DNA of 25,314 nucleotides. Source: Elysia marginata. Lineage: Eukaryota > Mollusca > Gastropoda > Plakobranchidae. Of the stretch, positions 1 to 22,512 are shown in pieces; positions within the stretch are counted from its first letter, which is position 1, and each line of letters starts with the position of its first letter. The stretch lies in the NCBI GenBank assembly GCA_019649035.1, contig BMAT01011896.1, positions 113,205 to 138,518 of the forward strand, given 5' to 3'. A program made the position numbers and the translations under genes. A model generated the notes under the pieces. That model had not been told where the DNA came from. It saw only the letters and a program-made list of their open reading frames with translations, and ran no database searches.

Positions 1-14
1 TACTGTAATGTGTA

Positions 15-48
15 CAGGAATGCCACTCAAATTTTCTGAAAATAACTG
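15..48 (+). repeat. Transposon-end repeat, copy 1 (hAT-like terminus)
   Basis: Begins CAGGAATG and ends AAAATAACTG. It is 34 bp and matches 30 of 34 positions of the reverse complement of 22041-22074; a further relative lies at 10650-10684. It is preceded by TA at 13-14. No partner end is visible inside the window, so the element may be a fragment. Confidence 0.6.
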
Positions 49-704
49 AAAATCTTAGCAATAGGCTCCCGCATATAAACAAAAGTGGCATTTGGGGGCA
101 ATGAATTATTATTTATGGGATCAGCCTTGTTGAAATTTGCAAGTTTATTCAATTTCTCAGGCTTAAACTAAAAAGGAAAATAACTTGATAATCTGTTTCA
201 GTTAATTAGACAGTCCTGTTCTCAAAGTTCAGGATAACTACAAAATTAGCCGACTTTGGTTCTCTTCATTTCAAAATTAAATAATAGGGTTAAATAGAAA
301 AAAGATCTTGAAAGCTTTTAGTCTTTCTATCGGTAGACCTATTGGGTGATTCTCGATACTTCCATTGGTAGAACCTAGTTTGTAGGGAAAAACCACACCA
401 AGTTTTGGATGCCCAAAAAACTTGTTTTATTCATTACTCTACATCACCAAAACTATTTTTGCAGCCTTTTGAAATTTGGATTAGTTAACAATGATTCTGC
501 AGTTCATCAAACTTTATGGATAAGTTCAAATTTTAGCTGTGGGCAGATAATTTTAATATCTGTTTCATTTACACAAAATTCAGATTACTAATTTTTCCTT
601 CTTATAGAATTGTATGCATAGGACTATGAGCCAGTGACCAAAGGTCATAAGGTGTGTTAAGAGTGATGTCATGTCTGGGTTTTTACAACTATAAGTATGT
701 CCTA

Positions 705-755
705 TAATCTTTCTCGAATTATGTAATAGGCTGTTACATAATTCAAGAAAGATTA
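705..755. repeat. Hairpin with 22-bp arms
   Basis: The arms 705-726 and 734-755 are inverted copies with one mismatch (the C in TCTCGAAT against T), around a 7-nt loop TAGGCTG. It is AT-rich and lies about 1.5 kb beyond the end of MCM3. It may be a tiny fold-back element or a structured RNA; it is too short for an ordinary microRNA precursor. Confidence 0.8.
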
Positions 756-2275
756 ACAACATCAATAAATACAGTACACTGCTTTTTGCTAGAATTGGAC
801 CTTTCTAAAATCAATAGGCCTACGTCTCCCGACCAGGGGAAATGAGTCGCAAGTAAAAGAGAATACAAGAAATTATCCTTAAAAGTTTATTTTGTCCTTC
901 TTTTCCTCTCATTTCTTTCTTCGATATACTGATTTTATAAAATTTTCTACGCTTGAGAGCGCAGAAAAATATATCCTTCAAAAAGTGAAAATTGTGATAT
1001 CTGACTCATTCAGCCTGGTCGTGACGTTAGAAATAAAAAATTCCAGCACCAAAAAGTTGTATTTTTATGCAAAACAACCTCATATATTACACTATAAACT
1101 CAGAATTTGCATGATTCCAGTTTCCATTTTAAAATTTGTTTCTTTGGATTTCAAAACAAGGATGTGATTGCACAGCTAGCTTTACTGAACCTATTTCTAG
1201 ATAAAACATATTCCAAATTTTCAACGCGTTAAGTAGATAAAAACAAATTAGTTGTTGAACAAAAATACTGAAATTAAAAAAAAAAACAGAACAAAACAAC
1301 TTAGTAAATCATTCAAAAATTTTTCCAACAAACATATTGGGGAATTGAAACAAAAAAAATCTATGACTTTGAATATTTTTATTTCATTATCACCAATCAT
1401 TTTCAATACCTTATCAAATTCACAGACCAAAAGGAAAACTAAATTTTAACTTTCACACAACCCGTAATTCATATAGGCTTATCTTTCAAAATTTTCCTAG
1501 TATAAACTGTCCTAGATTCAACTTGATTTCACATTTAATCTTCTTAACCTTTCCTTCATATGCCTAAATAACTATAACAAACTAAAAGTTGATGCAAAGC
1601 TTACTTTCTGTTGCAAACCTGACACTTACTTCTGTTTGAAAACAAGTGAAAAAACCTTTTAAAAAAAAATTTTAATGTTAAGTGTCCAAACTTATCACAT
1701 TTCAACAGAAATTTGATGCTTCTCTCTTAAACAGTCAATGTTTTTTATTATAAAATCAGAAGAAGTTATGAAAAAACAATGACAAAAGTGGGAATATAAA
1801 TATCACTGAATTACTTTACACTGGATATCAAGAGGCATACACTGCAACACAGCCGTTGTAGTCTGAAGTAAGTTACATAAATCTGGGCAAAATCTTTACT
1901 CTCAGTTTCCCAGATCAGTCTGTTCAGCTGTTCATATGTCTTTTATTGTTATAACCTTACAGTTGACAAAATAAAGGTATCTACTAAGAACATTTGACTT
2001 GTCAAAAAAAGAAAAGATTTGTTTACCACCCTCTTGACGAAACTAGCCAAGATACGTGTAAATGCCTTAAGGAGTCTTATTAACTTTGGAACTCTCAATA
2101 AAATCCAAACGACAAACTGCACGCTATGATCTTCTTGTCATCAGTCTAGAGCCATGAGTTCAAAGATTAAAGCTTCAAATATACATTGCTCTGATACAAA
2201 AATTCCAACCTAGGAAGTCATGCCACTCACTCAAGCCACTACATTAAAGGGAGTGTTGGTATCGTGTGAATCTGA

Positions 2276-2281
2276 TTTATT
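2276..2281 (-). terminator. Candidate poly(A) signal of MCM3
   Basis: AATAAA on the minus strand, 279 nt beyond the stop codon. No strong GU-rich element is seen just after it, so the later copy at 1947-1942 could be used instead. Confidence 0.45.
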
Positions 2282-2559
2282 TTAATTATTAAAAAAACTA
2301 ACTACCTTCAAATCTATGTATTAAAGATTGAATTTTGCACCATGTGTGGACGATAGACAAGAGCTCGACCGTTCGTCTCTCCCTGCTCTCACGTACATGA
2401 ACAACTGAGGAAGTCCCAGGTTTTGGCAGCTCTGGGAGTTTTCTGCTTCTTTTCGTCCAGAAAGTTATGCCTTTGCAAGAAATGCAGTAACTTAACCACA
2501 TTTGTCTCAGGATCATACTAATATTATATGTATGTACAGAGATCTTCCCATACAGAATA
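2276..2559 (-). other. MCM3: MCM3 3' UTR (predicted)
   Basis: Non-coding stretch after the MCM3 stop. On the minus strand it runs to an AATAAA at 2281-2276, the first canonical poly(A) signal downstream. A second AATAAA lies at 1947-1942. The end is inferred; no transcript evidence is available. Confidence 0.5.
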
Positions 2560-15830
<13,271 letters not shown>

Positions 15831-15850
15831 TGTGTTGAAGTTTGGACGCG

Positions 15851-15858
15851 TGACGTAA
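15851..15858 (+). promoter_or_regulatory. CRE-like site TGACGTAA
   Basis: It differs by one base from the ATF/CREB consensus, and overlaps an ACGCGT word at 15846-15851. It lies only about 21 bp upstream of the MCM3 ATG, so it may fall in the 5' UTR. Confidence 0.4.
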
Positions 15859-16038
15859 AGAGAATATAACAAAACTTGATATAAGCAAACTTCTAAGTCC
15901 TAGATCTAGATCTAAAAAAGTATTTAGATTCTAGACGTCTTATAAATATTATTTTAGTAATAAGTTGCCTGAATCTCAAGGTACACCAAGCTACTGCTAG
16001 TGCCAGCCCTTCGCAACATGACAACAATGGAACACGGC

Positions 16039-16046
16039 GCGCCAAA
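16039..16046 (-). promoter_or_regulatory. E2F-type site TTTGGCGC
   Basis: A perfect match to the E2F consensus TTTSSCGC on the minus strand, within GGCGCGCCAAA. It is 208 bp upstream of the MCM3 start. MCM genes are classic E2F targets in animals, so G1/S control of MCM3 is likely. Confidence 0.7.
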
Positions 16047-16068
16047 TTTATCATGTGACAACCATACC

Positions 16069-16076
16069 GCGGGAGA
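16069..16076 (-). promoter_or_regulatory. Second, weaker E2F-like site
   Basis: TCTCCCGC on the minus strand is one base away from TTTCCCGC, and 22 bp from the perfect site. Paired E2F sites are common in replication gene promoters. Confidence 0.4.
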
Positions 16077-16168
16077 AACAGTGTTCACGAATTCTGCCGC
16101 AAAAATAAGAGCAAGTTTATTTCGTTGAAAATGTGCCTCGATTTTCGTTTATATGCGTAACACTGTAT

Positions 16169-16176
16169 CCGGAAGT
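16169..16176 (+). promoter_or_regulatory. ETS/GABP-type site CCGGAAGT
   Basis: Exact core consensus, 168 bp upstream of the TSEN34 ATG. Such sites are frequent in bidirectional housekeeping promoters and often lie near the transcription start. Confidence 0.55.
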
Positions 16177-16188
16177 TTGGAATCAAAG

Positions 16189-16239
16189 ATGGATGCGTCC
16201 ATAGGTAAACAACGCTCTCTGCCCTCTTTGGTGTCGTAG
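16189..16239 (+). other. Possible upstream ORF in the TSEN34 leader
   Basis: ATG in a strong context (A at -3, G at +4) opening 16 codons, MDASIGKQRSLPSLVS, then TAG. It would only be translated if transcription starts before 16189. Its internal GTAAAC does not give an in-frame join to the TSEN34 frame. Confidence 0.35.
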
Positions 16240-16343
16240 ATCTTATGCTTCTAAGACCTCCAAAAGTACTTTACAGATCTAGATTATTAGATAGCGCTAG
16301 ACGTTGATCGTCTCTTTCTAAGAGCGTGTTTCAGAATATCATT

Positions 16344-16755
16344 ATGGCTGGGCTTCAAGAAATTGGCTTGTCTAAAACTGGTACGTCGAACGCAGCAGCA
16401 GATGATGATGAGCTGCTCCTTCTTTCATCTCCTTCTCCTCCGACCGCACCTGATGATCCAGTAAGATCAAAGAGACCGAAAAGTGCCGCAACTCAGCGCC
16501 GCAAGGCAAAAAAACCTTTAGAAGCTCAAGAAGTTGTCAACCTGGAGGATGATTTAGATCTGGAAATAGTGGAAGAAGTAACTTCAATTCCCGGTGCTTC
16601 TTTTTCTGCATCAGCATCGGAATCTACCTCCGAGTCAGGCTCTTCAGAAGAGGACTTGGATCTAGAAAATGATGATGATGAGCCTACATCTCTGGAGGGC
16701 GGAAAGATGAACATTCTATATTCACATGGATCTTTTTTTCTATGGGATGCAGAAG
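16344..16755 (+). CDS. TSEN34: TSEN34 coding exon 1 (N-terminal extension and start of core)
   Basis: Residues 1-138. Residues 1-121 are disordered in character: RSKRPK and QRRKAKK (basic), EVVNLEDDLDLEIVEEV, then Ser/Glu/Asp runs. Residues 122-138, MNILYSHGSFFLWDAE, match the usual start of TSEN34. The donor is GAA G/gtgaag. Confidence 0.88.
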
Positions 16756-19700
16756 GTGAAGGCCTTTAAAATTTTATTCACTCCATAAGTTTGCCAATGG
16801 TAGTGTCGGGATACATTTTATAAATTTATAGGTTTGCTTAGATGGATATTGTCTCAACTCATGCTCAACTCTACAAGTACAACCCCCACCCTTCCCCACT
16901 CCCCATTCCGTTCTTAACCATGCCAAAATAAATCATTAGCAATAGTACTAGACATAGCCCTATGGCTATAGATCTAGTTCTAAAGCAAATGTTCAAATTT
17001 GGCTGATTTCTGGACCAGATTGCATAACTCTTCACTTCCCTTCATTGTGCATGTCAGTAATATTTGTTAATATAATTAAAACTATTGCATTTCAGTGCAC
17101 AAGACTCTCTTTAATAGCCTTTAAAATTTCTATTTTAAAAATATTTCCTATTAGTATTAATCAAGGAACTCATCCCACCCCCCACCTGTATTAAACATAA
17201 TGGCAGATGTATATATTTATTAGTTCTCTGTTGCCCAATATGTAATAGATATGTATAGCATTAAAATTAAATGCCTATGTTAGTATGTAGTATGTATGAT
17301 TGTTTCATATGGTGCAGATGATAATAAAACTAAAGGTTAGACTGAGCAGGCCTGCAGGAGAATAGCGGTGGTCGTAAGATTAAGTCAAAGCAAGGGATAA
17401 ATGCGGTCACCACTATTTTCTAATGCAAATTGGACTAATTTGGAAATTCAAGAAGTAAGATTAAGAATGCCTTCTGCACCAGGCACTTATTGTCACTTAA
17501 TGTGAGGTTCAAGTTGAAAGAATGATGACCAAGAGACCTTGATCTGAAATATTAAAGGGACCTCATAGCTTTTTTAAGGTTTTAAACTTTAATAAAGAAT
17601 CCCAAAAGAGTTAGCTGAATCTAAGGTCCATGGTATTAGTCCTGGTTATCTTTTATAATTATATGTTCTAGGTCGGCTCTTGTTGAAGGTTGTCCTTAGT
17701 TATAAAGTTATTGAAAATTTAGAAATTTAAAGAATTTTGGGATATGAATTATGATGAATTTTTTTTTTTACAATATGTTTTTGAAAAAGGTTTTTCCACA
17801 ACATAGGTCTAGGTCTATTTTTTATTTTACCACAGTTTCAAAAAATGTTCTGGAAAATTGTTGGGTTTTTTTTTTTTGCAAGGAAGCAGTCCTGACTAAA
17901 TTGCTTATTTTTTTTATGCTCATTATGTCCAGATGTTCATATGTTACGGGAAGAGTGCCGGATTGTTGGCAAGCTGGTAGGTTGTCTTCCCCGAGCCCCG
18001 CGGCAAAACATACAGCTCGGCCTGCCCCTGCAACTGATGCCGGAGGAAGTGAAACTGCTTGTTGACATCAGTGAGTAACTTTCAAATTTGCATTGAGTTG
18101 AAACTGGTGATATATATAGTAATGTTTGTTTCTTCTTTTTTTTTTTGTATATTTGTAAAGATGGCAACTCATTCTGGACTGCGCTTTTAACACTGTGTAC
18201 ACTTGCTACTATTTACAGAGTTTTTTTTCAAGAACATCTTAGACTCACATGCTGAGTTAGAGAGCAGTTCTACGCCAAACTGATATATAACCTTGAAACA
18301 CTTCAGACAGATCCAATTTGTTGAATCACATGCTTTTTTTACTTTGAATTTTCATACATAGCCATGGTTAAAAGTTTAACTTTTAGTTTTACAGTTTTAG
18401 ACGAAAATTGTCTGCTTGTAGAAGTTGTACTCAGAAAGCTTTAATCATATAATTTATACTTAACAAAAGGGAAATTAGCATTAAAATTGCTGCAGGAAAG
18501 TTAAATAGTAATGCTTAGATCATGCATTGCATTAAGTTTTGACTTTGTACTTGTACCTTTTGTGTGTGTGTGTGCATGTGTAGAGGCCGCAGCGGTGGTG
18601 GTGGAGAAACCTGTGTCAGAGACTCTTACAAACACCAGGAAAGCTGCATTTGAAAATGTCCGGCAACAGAACTTTCAAATTCAGGTAGGCCTACCTATGT
18701 TTAAAATAAGTTTCCAACTTATCCCTTGCAAAGAGAAGGAAAATGTTACTGCTACTTTGACTCATGGAAGGTTGATTTGATGGGACTTTGTCAGTTAAGA
18801 TTAAGCGATGTTCATGGAAAGAGGTAGTAAAAGAACATCATCAAGTACACTTGACTATTATTTTTTTTTTCGTATGTTGGTTAGTTTTGATGATCGCTAG
18901 AAAAGCTGTGGGTCCAACCAACAACCAAAATGTGTTTTTTTTTTTCCAAAGTTTGTATTTAGCAGTTTACAACAGTAAAAAAGGGAAAAAAAAATGTCGA
19001 TTATCTTAACCTGAAGTTTATCTAAAACAGCTAAAGATGTTAGTTTCTGTAGGTCTTCTCATGCTTTAGTTTCAAGTTTTGATCCAAACTCAGAAACAGG
19101 CAAGATTTCTTCACTGCTAATTAATATTGTCAAGCGACTTCCTACAGCTGCATTTTCTTTCTGTAACAAAGTTTCAGACATTTATTGCTTTGTTAGTTGA
19201 AATCTCCTTCTCTCTGTAAAACATGACGAAAAGGCAAATAGCTGCCACAAAATTTTTAGGAGATAAATATAGAGGGTTTCTCCGCTATTTTTTTTGTATC
19301 AACCTATCGGGCTTGAATAGGTGAGTGGGAGAAGGGGATAGATACAGGATGGAGAAATTAGGTTGTGTATGGGGGGAGGAAGATGAGGTGGGGGGGAGGG
19401 GGGGGTGAGGCACATTTTGTATTTTCATCTGATACCCATAGTCATACCTTGTACAATTGTTACCGGTTCTTTTGAATATCTTTTTGATGATTGTACTTAA
19501 TGATTTTACTTTGGTATTAAATGTTTTTGTAAATTGATGAATTGGCCTCTGGTCTAATAAAAACTATTGAATTGAATTATTGTGACGTATGATACTAATG
19601 CCTCTTTTAAAGAAAAATATTTTTAATTCCTATATTTTTTTTCATCATAAGCAATGCCTTTACAAGGAGCATAGGAAAGAAGAAGTCAGTCAACGAATGG

Positions 19701-21770
19701 ACTCAATCATTGCAGGGAAAAAAGCCAAGAAGAGAAAGTTGCAGGAAGAGACCAATAAAAACAAAGAGACCTCCGAGAGTTTGACAGAGTCCTCGGTTGG
19801 TGAAGAGAAAACTTCCTCAGAATCAACCTCAACTGATGAAAACACTGAAAAAGATAAAGATGAAGACATTGACGGCCTGACGGTTGATGACATTGTAACC
19901 ACAGAAACCTCTGAAGAGCATTCATTGGTCCAGTTATTCACACGTTAGTTGCCTGGCCCTTTTTTTTTTAAACTTTTTTTTTTAATGCACTTTTTTCTGC
20001 AACATCTTTACAGGACTTGAACACTTACATTATTGCATTTTTCTTTACTGGAAGTTTGGAAGTTAAACGCACATTCTTTTGTATTTTAAATTCATGTGAG
20101 GTGGTACTGACAAACTCAATCAAAGTTGCCATAACACAAACTAAGCTGTAGGCTTACAGTAACCGTTTAGGAGTTGTTAGTGAACTTTCCAATTTTTATT
20201 TTAGCCCTGGTGAAACTTAAACCATTTCTGAACAATTGAACCTACATATTTGGTGAGAATTGTGATCTTTGAATGTTTTCTTTTTTTATTTTTGTTTTGT
20301 AAAAACCACTGTGCTTTAAATTTATTCAGTTGTGTAAACTTTAAACGTCTTTTTTTATTTGTTCTGTTATTTTCTACCTTGTAACATCTTGCCGTAAAAA
20401 GCCATAAATCTCAGGTTCCAGTTGAGATGTTTTGTCTAAAACAGAAAGGAGTGAAGAAATCAGAAATACCAACAGCTGAAAATGTTTACTTTAAATGAGA
20501 GATATAGTAGGGTTGTTCTTGGCCACCCCACAAATGTGTGCAATCTATCAGTCTACCTATCTAGCAATGTTTAACCTATTGACTATATTTTTTTCTAGTG
20601 ATACTTCATAGAAAGTGTATTGTGTAGTAAAGTAATAATATATATATAGATTTGGGTACAAGATTGGCAGTATCTGGAAAAATGGAATAAATTATTCAAA
20701 ATCATGCATTCTTAGTATGTCAAATGATATCATGATTTAGAAAAGCCAACTGGTGTGTTTCTAGTTCATCTTATGGGACTGTTTCAGGACGAACTTCTCT
20801 TGTGTGTGAAATTCAAAAGGTGGGAATATCACCAAACTCTTCTGTGGCTAAATCTAAGTCTAAAAATTCACCAATTTCCAAGGAGAAAGGAGAACTACTC
20901 TTTGATAATTTTTTAAAGTTCATGTTTATAACAGCCCCGTATCTTCATTAATGCAATCATCGAAATTCAAAATTAGAATTTGTTTTCCTCTTCATCCTTG
21001 GAGTTTAGTTTGAGTATCATTCCTTTTCTACTTTTTTTGTGTGTGCAATTTATCCCTTTTCTCTGCAGAAAACCCGTGGAAACAAAATTTGGTGCCAGTA
21101 AGGGACTGGGCTTATCCTAGTTCCGAGCGTGATATGCTGCGTTATCTTGTCTTCAAAGATCTTTGGGGGAAAGGCTTTTACTTGACGTCTGGCGCGAAGT
21201 TTGGTGGCGACTTTCTTGTGTACCCTGGTCAGTTACTGACAATAATAGTTTTTAGAAAAAAAATTTTTTTCGTTTTAGTTCAAATTTTGTTAAACTTTCT
21301 GTTATTTCTTTTCTTTTTTGTTTTTTTTTCCGCATGAAGATTTTGATCTTTTGCATTTTTAGCTTCCTTTATCCCTTAACTTTGAACATAGAGTAAGAAA
21401 TACTTTGTTCTTACATGATAAAATGTCTCTCTAATGAATCTGATTTGTGTGACTGGGTCCTGTGTTGTTTGCTCTTTCAGTCAGGAATGTCATAAACTTT
21501 TCTGGTCCTCCTCGGTAATTTGAAGCTTCAAGTGTTGGCTTTTTTCCTTATGTTCTTATTTTATGTACTTTTTTTATTGCAGGCGATCCATCACGCTACC
21601 ATTCCCACTACATTGCTGTGTGCCGGAGCCAGTTTGATGAGATACCGTGTCTCGACCTGGTGTCTCTTGGACGTCTTAGCTCAAACGTTCGCAAAACAGC
21701 ATTACTCTGCGCCTTAGACAGGAACCGGAAAGTTACATACACCTCTCTGACATGGACTGGGATTAGCTGA
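16344..21770 (+). CDS. TSEN34: TSEN34, catalytic tRNA-splicing endonuclease subunit (whole gene, 6 coding exons)
   Basis: TSEN34 is the nuclease subunit that cuts the 3' exon-intron junction of intron-containing pre-tRNAs, in a complex with TSEN2, TSEN15 and TSEN54 in the nucleus. The exons join to 1290 nt, 429 residues. From Met122 on the protein is 308 residues, near the human 310: N-terminal domain 122-217 (SFFLWDAE, RAPRQNIQLGLPLQLMPEE), an acidic linker with KKAKKRK at 240-246, and the nuclease domain 315-429 with FGGDFLVYPGDP and GRLSSNVRKT. The triad is Tyr366, His374 and Lys405, spaced 8 and 31 as in human Y247/H255/K286. Residues 1-121 are an acidic extension. The gene is head to head with MCM3. 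The start at 16344 is the first in-frame ATG; 16707 is the alternative. Confidence 0.94.
16756..17932 (+). other. TSEN34: TSEN34 intron 1
   Basis: 1177 bp, GT-AG, AT-rich. No repeat family or extra exon was recognised. Confidence 0.75.
17933..18070 (+). CDS. TSEN34: TSEN34 coding exon 2
   Basis: Residues 138-184, REECRIVGKLVGCLPRAPRQ then GLPLQLMPEEVKLLVD, closely matching human GLPLLLMPEEARLL. Donor gtgagt. Confidence 0.95.
18071..18583 (+). other. TSEN34: TSEN34 intron 2, ending in a TG repeat
   Basis: 513 bp. The last 23 bases are seven TG units (18561-18574), then CATGTGTAG. Such UG tracts in RNA are bound by TDP-43 and CELF-type proteins in animals, so splicing of exon 3 may be regulated or inefficient. 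Confidence 0.7.
18584..18684 (+). CDS. TSEN34: TSEN34 coding exon 3
   Basis: Residues 184-217, AAAVVVEKP then a charged helix ending FENVRQQNFQIQ. The acceptor is a TG repeat and not a pyrimidine tract; phase fits only the TAG at 18581-18583. The donor overlaps a TAGGCCTA palindrome. Confidence 0.85.
19371..19405 (+). repeat. G-rich tract with G-quadruplex potential
   Basis: G-runs at 19371-19376, 19390-19396 and 19398-19405 in TSEN34 intron 3 on the sense strand. The longest runs could supply several G-triplets, so the intron RNA could fold into a quadruplex. Confidence 0.6.
19440..19580 (+). mobile_element. Probable LINE 3' end with ATTGA tail
   Basis: Ends with AATAAA (19556-19561) followed by ATTGA repeats at 19566-19578, the kind of short tandem tail left by some non-LTR retrotransposons. 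No coding remnant is seen upstream, so it would be a 5'-truncated copy. Confidence 0.45.
19652..19943 (+). CDS. TSEN34: TSEN34 coding exon 4 (helix and acidic linker)
   Basis: Residues 218-315. Begins QCLYKEHRKEEVSQRMDSII, then the basic KKAKKRK and a long Ser/Thr/Glu/Asp linker, ending SLVQLFT, like SALLVQLAT in human. The acceptor is AAG, not the commoner CAG. Confidence 0.9.
19944..21068 (+). other. TSEN34: TSEN34 intron 4
   Basis: 1125 bp with an unusual gttagt donor. The stretch 20206-20230 has a close relative (22 of 25) at 22287-22311 in the 3' flank. No exon seen. Confidence 0.7.
20206..20230 (+). repeat. Short dispersed repeat, copy A
   Basis: CCTGGTGAAACTTAAACC followed by ATTTCTG. 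It matches 22287-22311 at 22 of 25 positions; weaker similarity continues downstream. Confidence 0.5.
21069..21227 (+). CDS. TSEN34: TSEN34 coding exon 5 (nuclease domain, Tyr366)
   Basis: Residues 315-368, containing RDMLRYLVFKDLW, GFYLTSGAKFGGDFLVYP and the catalytic Tyr366. The donor splits the Gly of YPGDP. Confidence 0.96.
21228..21582 (+). other. TSEN34: TSEN34 intron 5
   Basis: 355 bp, T-rich, donor gtcagt. Nothing else recognised. Confidence 0.75.
21583..21770 (+). CDS. TSEN34: TSEN34 coding exon 6 (nuclease domain, His374, Lys405, stop)
   Basis: Residues 368-429 and a TGA stop. DPSRYHSHYIAVC carries His374; GRLSSNVRKTALLC carries Lys405; ends KVTYTSLTWTGIS, matching human KVVYTSLQWASLQ. 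Confidence 0.96.
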
Positions 21771-21869
21771 AGCTTGCTAGAAATTAGGTTGCTCGATGCT
21801 GTGTTATCTGCAGCTCTATAGGGACAACTGTCGAATAATCACAGAACATAATGTTGTAGCGATATTCTT

Positions 21870-22074
21870 CAGGGATGCCATTTTCCAGGTACTTTCTGTT
21901 TTTTAAGCTTGGAAATACCCGAAAAGTTGAACAAGATTGATCCCCTCAACAATGACAATTCAGTGCCCCAAATGAGACGGTTTTTTTTTTCAAAGGGATC
22001 TTTTATGTTTATTTACTTGAGAACATAATGCCTGGGTTTCCAGTTATTTTCAGAAAATTTCAGTCACATCCCTG
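21870..22074. mobile_element. hAT-like MITE in the TSEN34 3' flank
   Basis: Begins CAGGGATGCCA at 21870 and ends with the inverted CATCCCTG at 22074, 205 bp, no coding frame. The right end (22041-22074) matches the repeats at 15-48 and 10650-10684. CAGGG ends fit hAT-type termini, but a clear 8-bp target duplication is not seen. Confidence 0.55.
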
Positions 22075-22286
22075 ACTCTTGCTCTCACAGGCTTTGGTGA
22101 AATGATAAACCTGAACTTCGTGGTAACTTTTCGCCCCTCTTTTGGTGATAGTGGAAAATTGCCTACTGTGTTCTATCATGTTCCTGGTAGAATGTGTGGT
22201 GATCCAGAATAACGAGGTCAAAGTCGCCACGGAGCGAACTGAGACTTTTTGCTTTAGTATCGTCAGTCAGTTTTCAAGTTTTAAGA

Positions 22287-22311
22287 CCTGGTAAAACTGA
22301 AGCCATTTCTG
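22287..22311 (+). repeat. Short dispersed repeat, copy B
   Basis: CCTGGTAAAACTGAAGCC followed by ATTTCTG, the partner of 20206-20230 in TSEN34 intron 4. Confidence 0.5.
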
Positions 22312-22512
22312 CAACATGCGTGATGAAAATTAAGATTTTTAAATGCTTTTATTTCTGATTTTTGATAATCCACAGAGCTGGATGTTGAAAATCATGTGAA
22401 ATTATATATTGACTCTGAAAATATGTTTAAAAAGAGCTCCTTTTTTAAAAAATTCTAACTTTTTAAAAATTTCATTCATAAGGATTGCATTAGCAACATT
22501 TAAGTTGTTTAA

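Larger units (their letters stand above)
1..2275. other. Intergenic 3' flank of MCM3
   Basis: AT-rich sequence. No exon or protein family was recognised on either strand; the open frames are short and low in complexity. It holds one transposon-end repeat (15-48) and one strong hairpin (705-755), listed separately. Confidence 0.6.
15831..16343. promoter_or_regulatory. Bidirectional promoter region of MCM3 and TSEN34
   Basis: The 513 bp separating the two start codons, with the genes transcribed away from each other. It contains CG-rich words (GGCGCGCC, CCGCGG) rare elsewhere in the window, plus the E2F, ETS and CRE-like sites listed separately. No convincing TATA box is placed for either gene. 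Sharing of a promoter is inferred from the layout. Confidence 0.75.

Noticed and set aside
705..755. A microRNA precursor
   Set aside because: The whole fold is 51 nt with a 7-nt loop, shorter than normal animal precursors. There is no small-RNA evidence.
892..1167. A 91-codon open frame in the MCM3 3' flank
   Set aside because: No recognisable domain; it does not begin with ATG and is consistent with a random frame in AT-rich DNA.
15941..15947. TATA box for TSEN34 (TATAAAT)
   Set aside because: It is about 400 bp from the start codon and upstream of the E2F and ETS sites; in this AT-rich DNA it has no weight.
16189..16206. A separate first coding exon of TSEN34 (MDASI plus gtaaac donor)
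   Set aside because: No AG acceptor between it and 16344 keeps the TSEN34 frame, so it is kept only as a possible upstream ORF.
16526..16714. An antisense serine-rich protein opposite TSEN34 exon 1
   Set aside because: It is the complement of the acidic/serine repeats in the coding strand, a low-complexity shadow.
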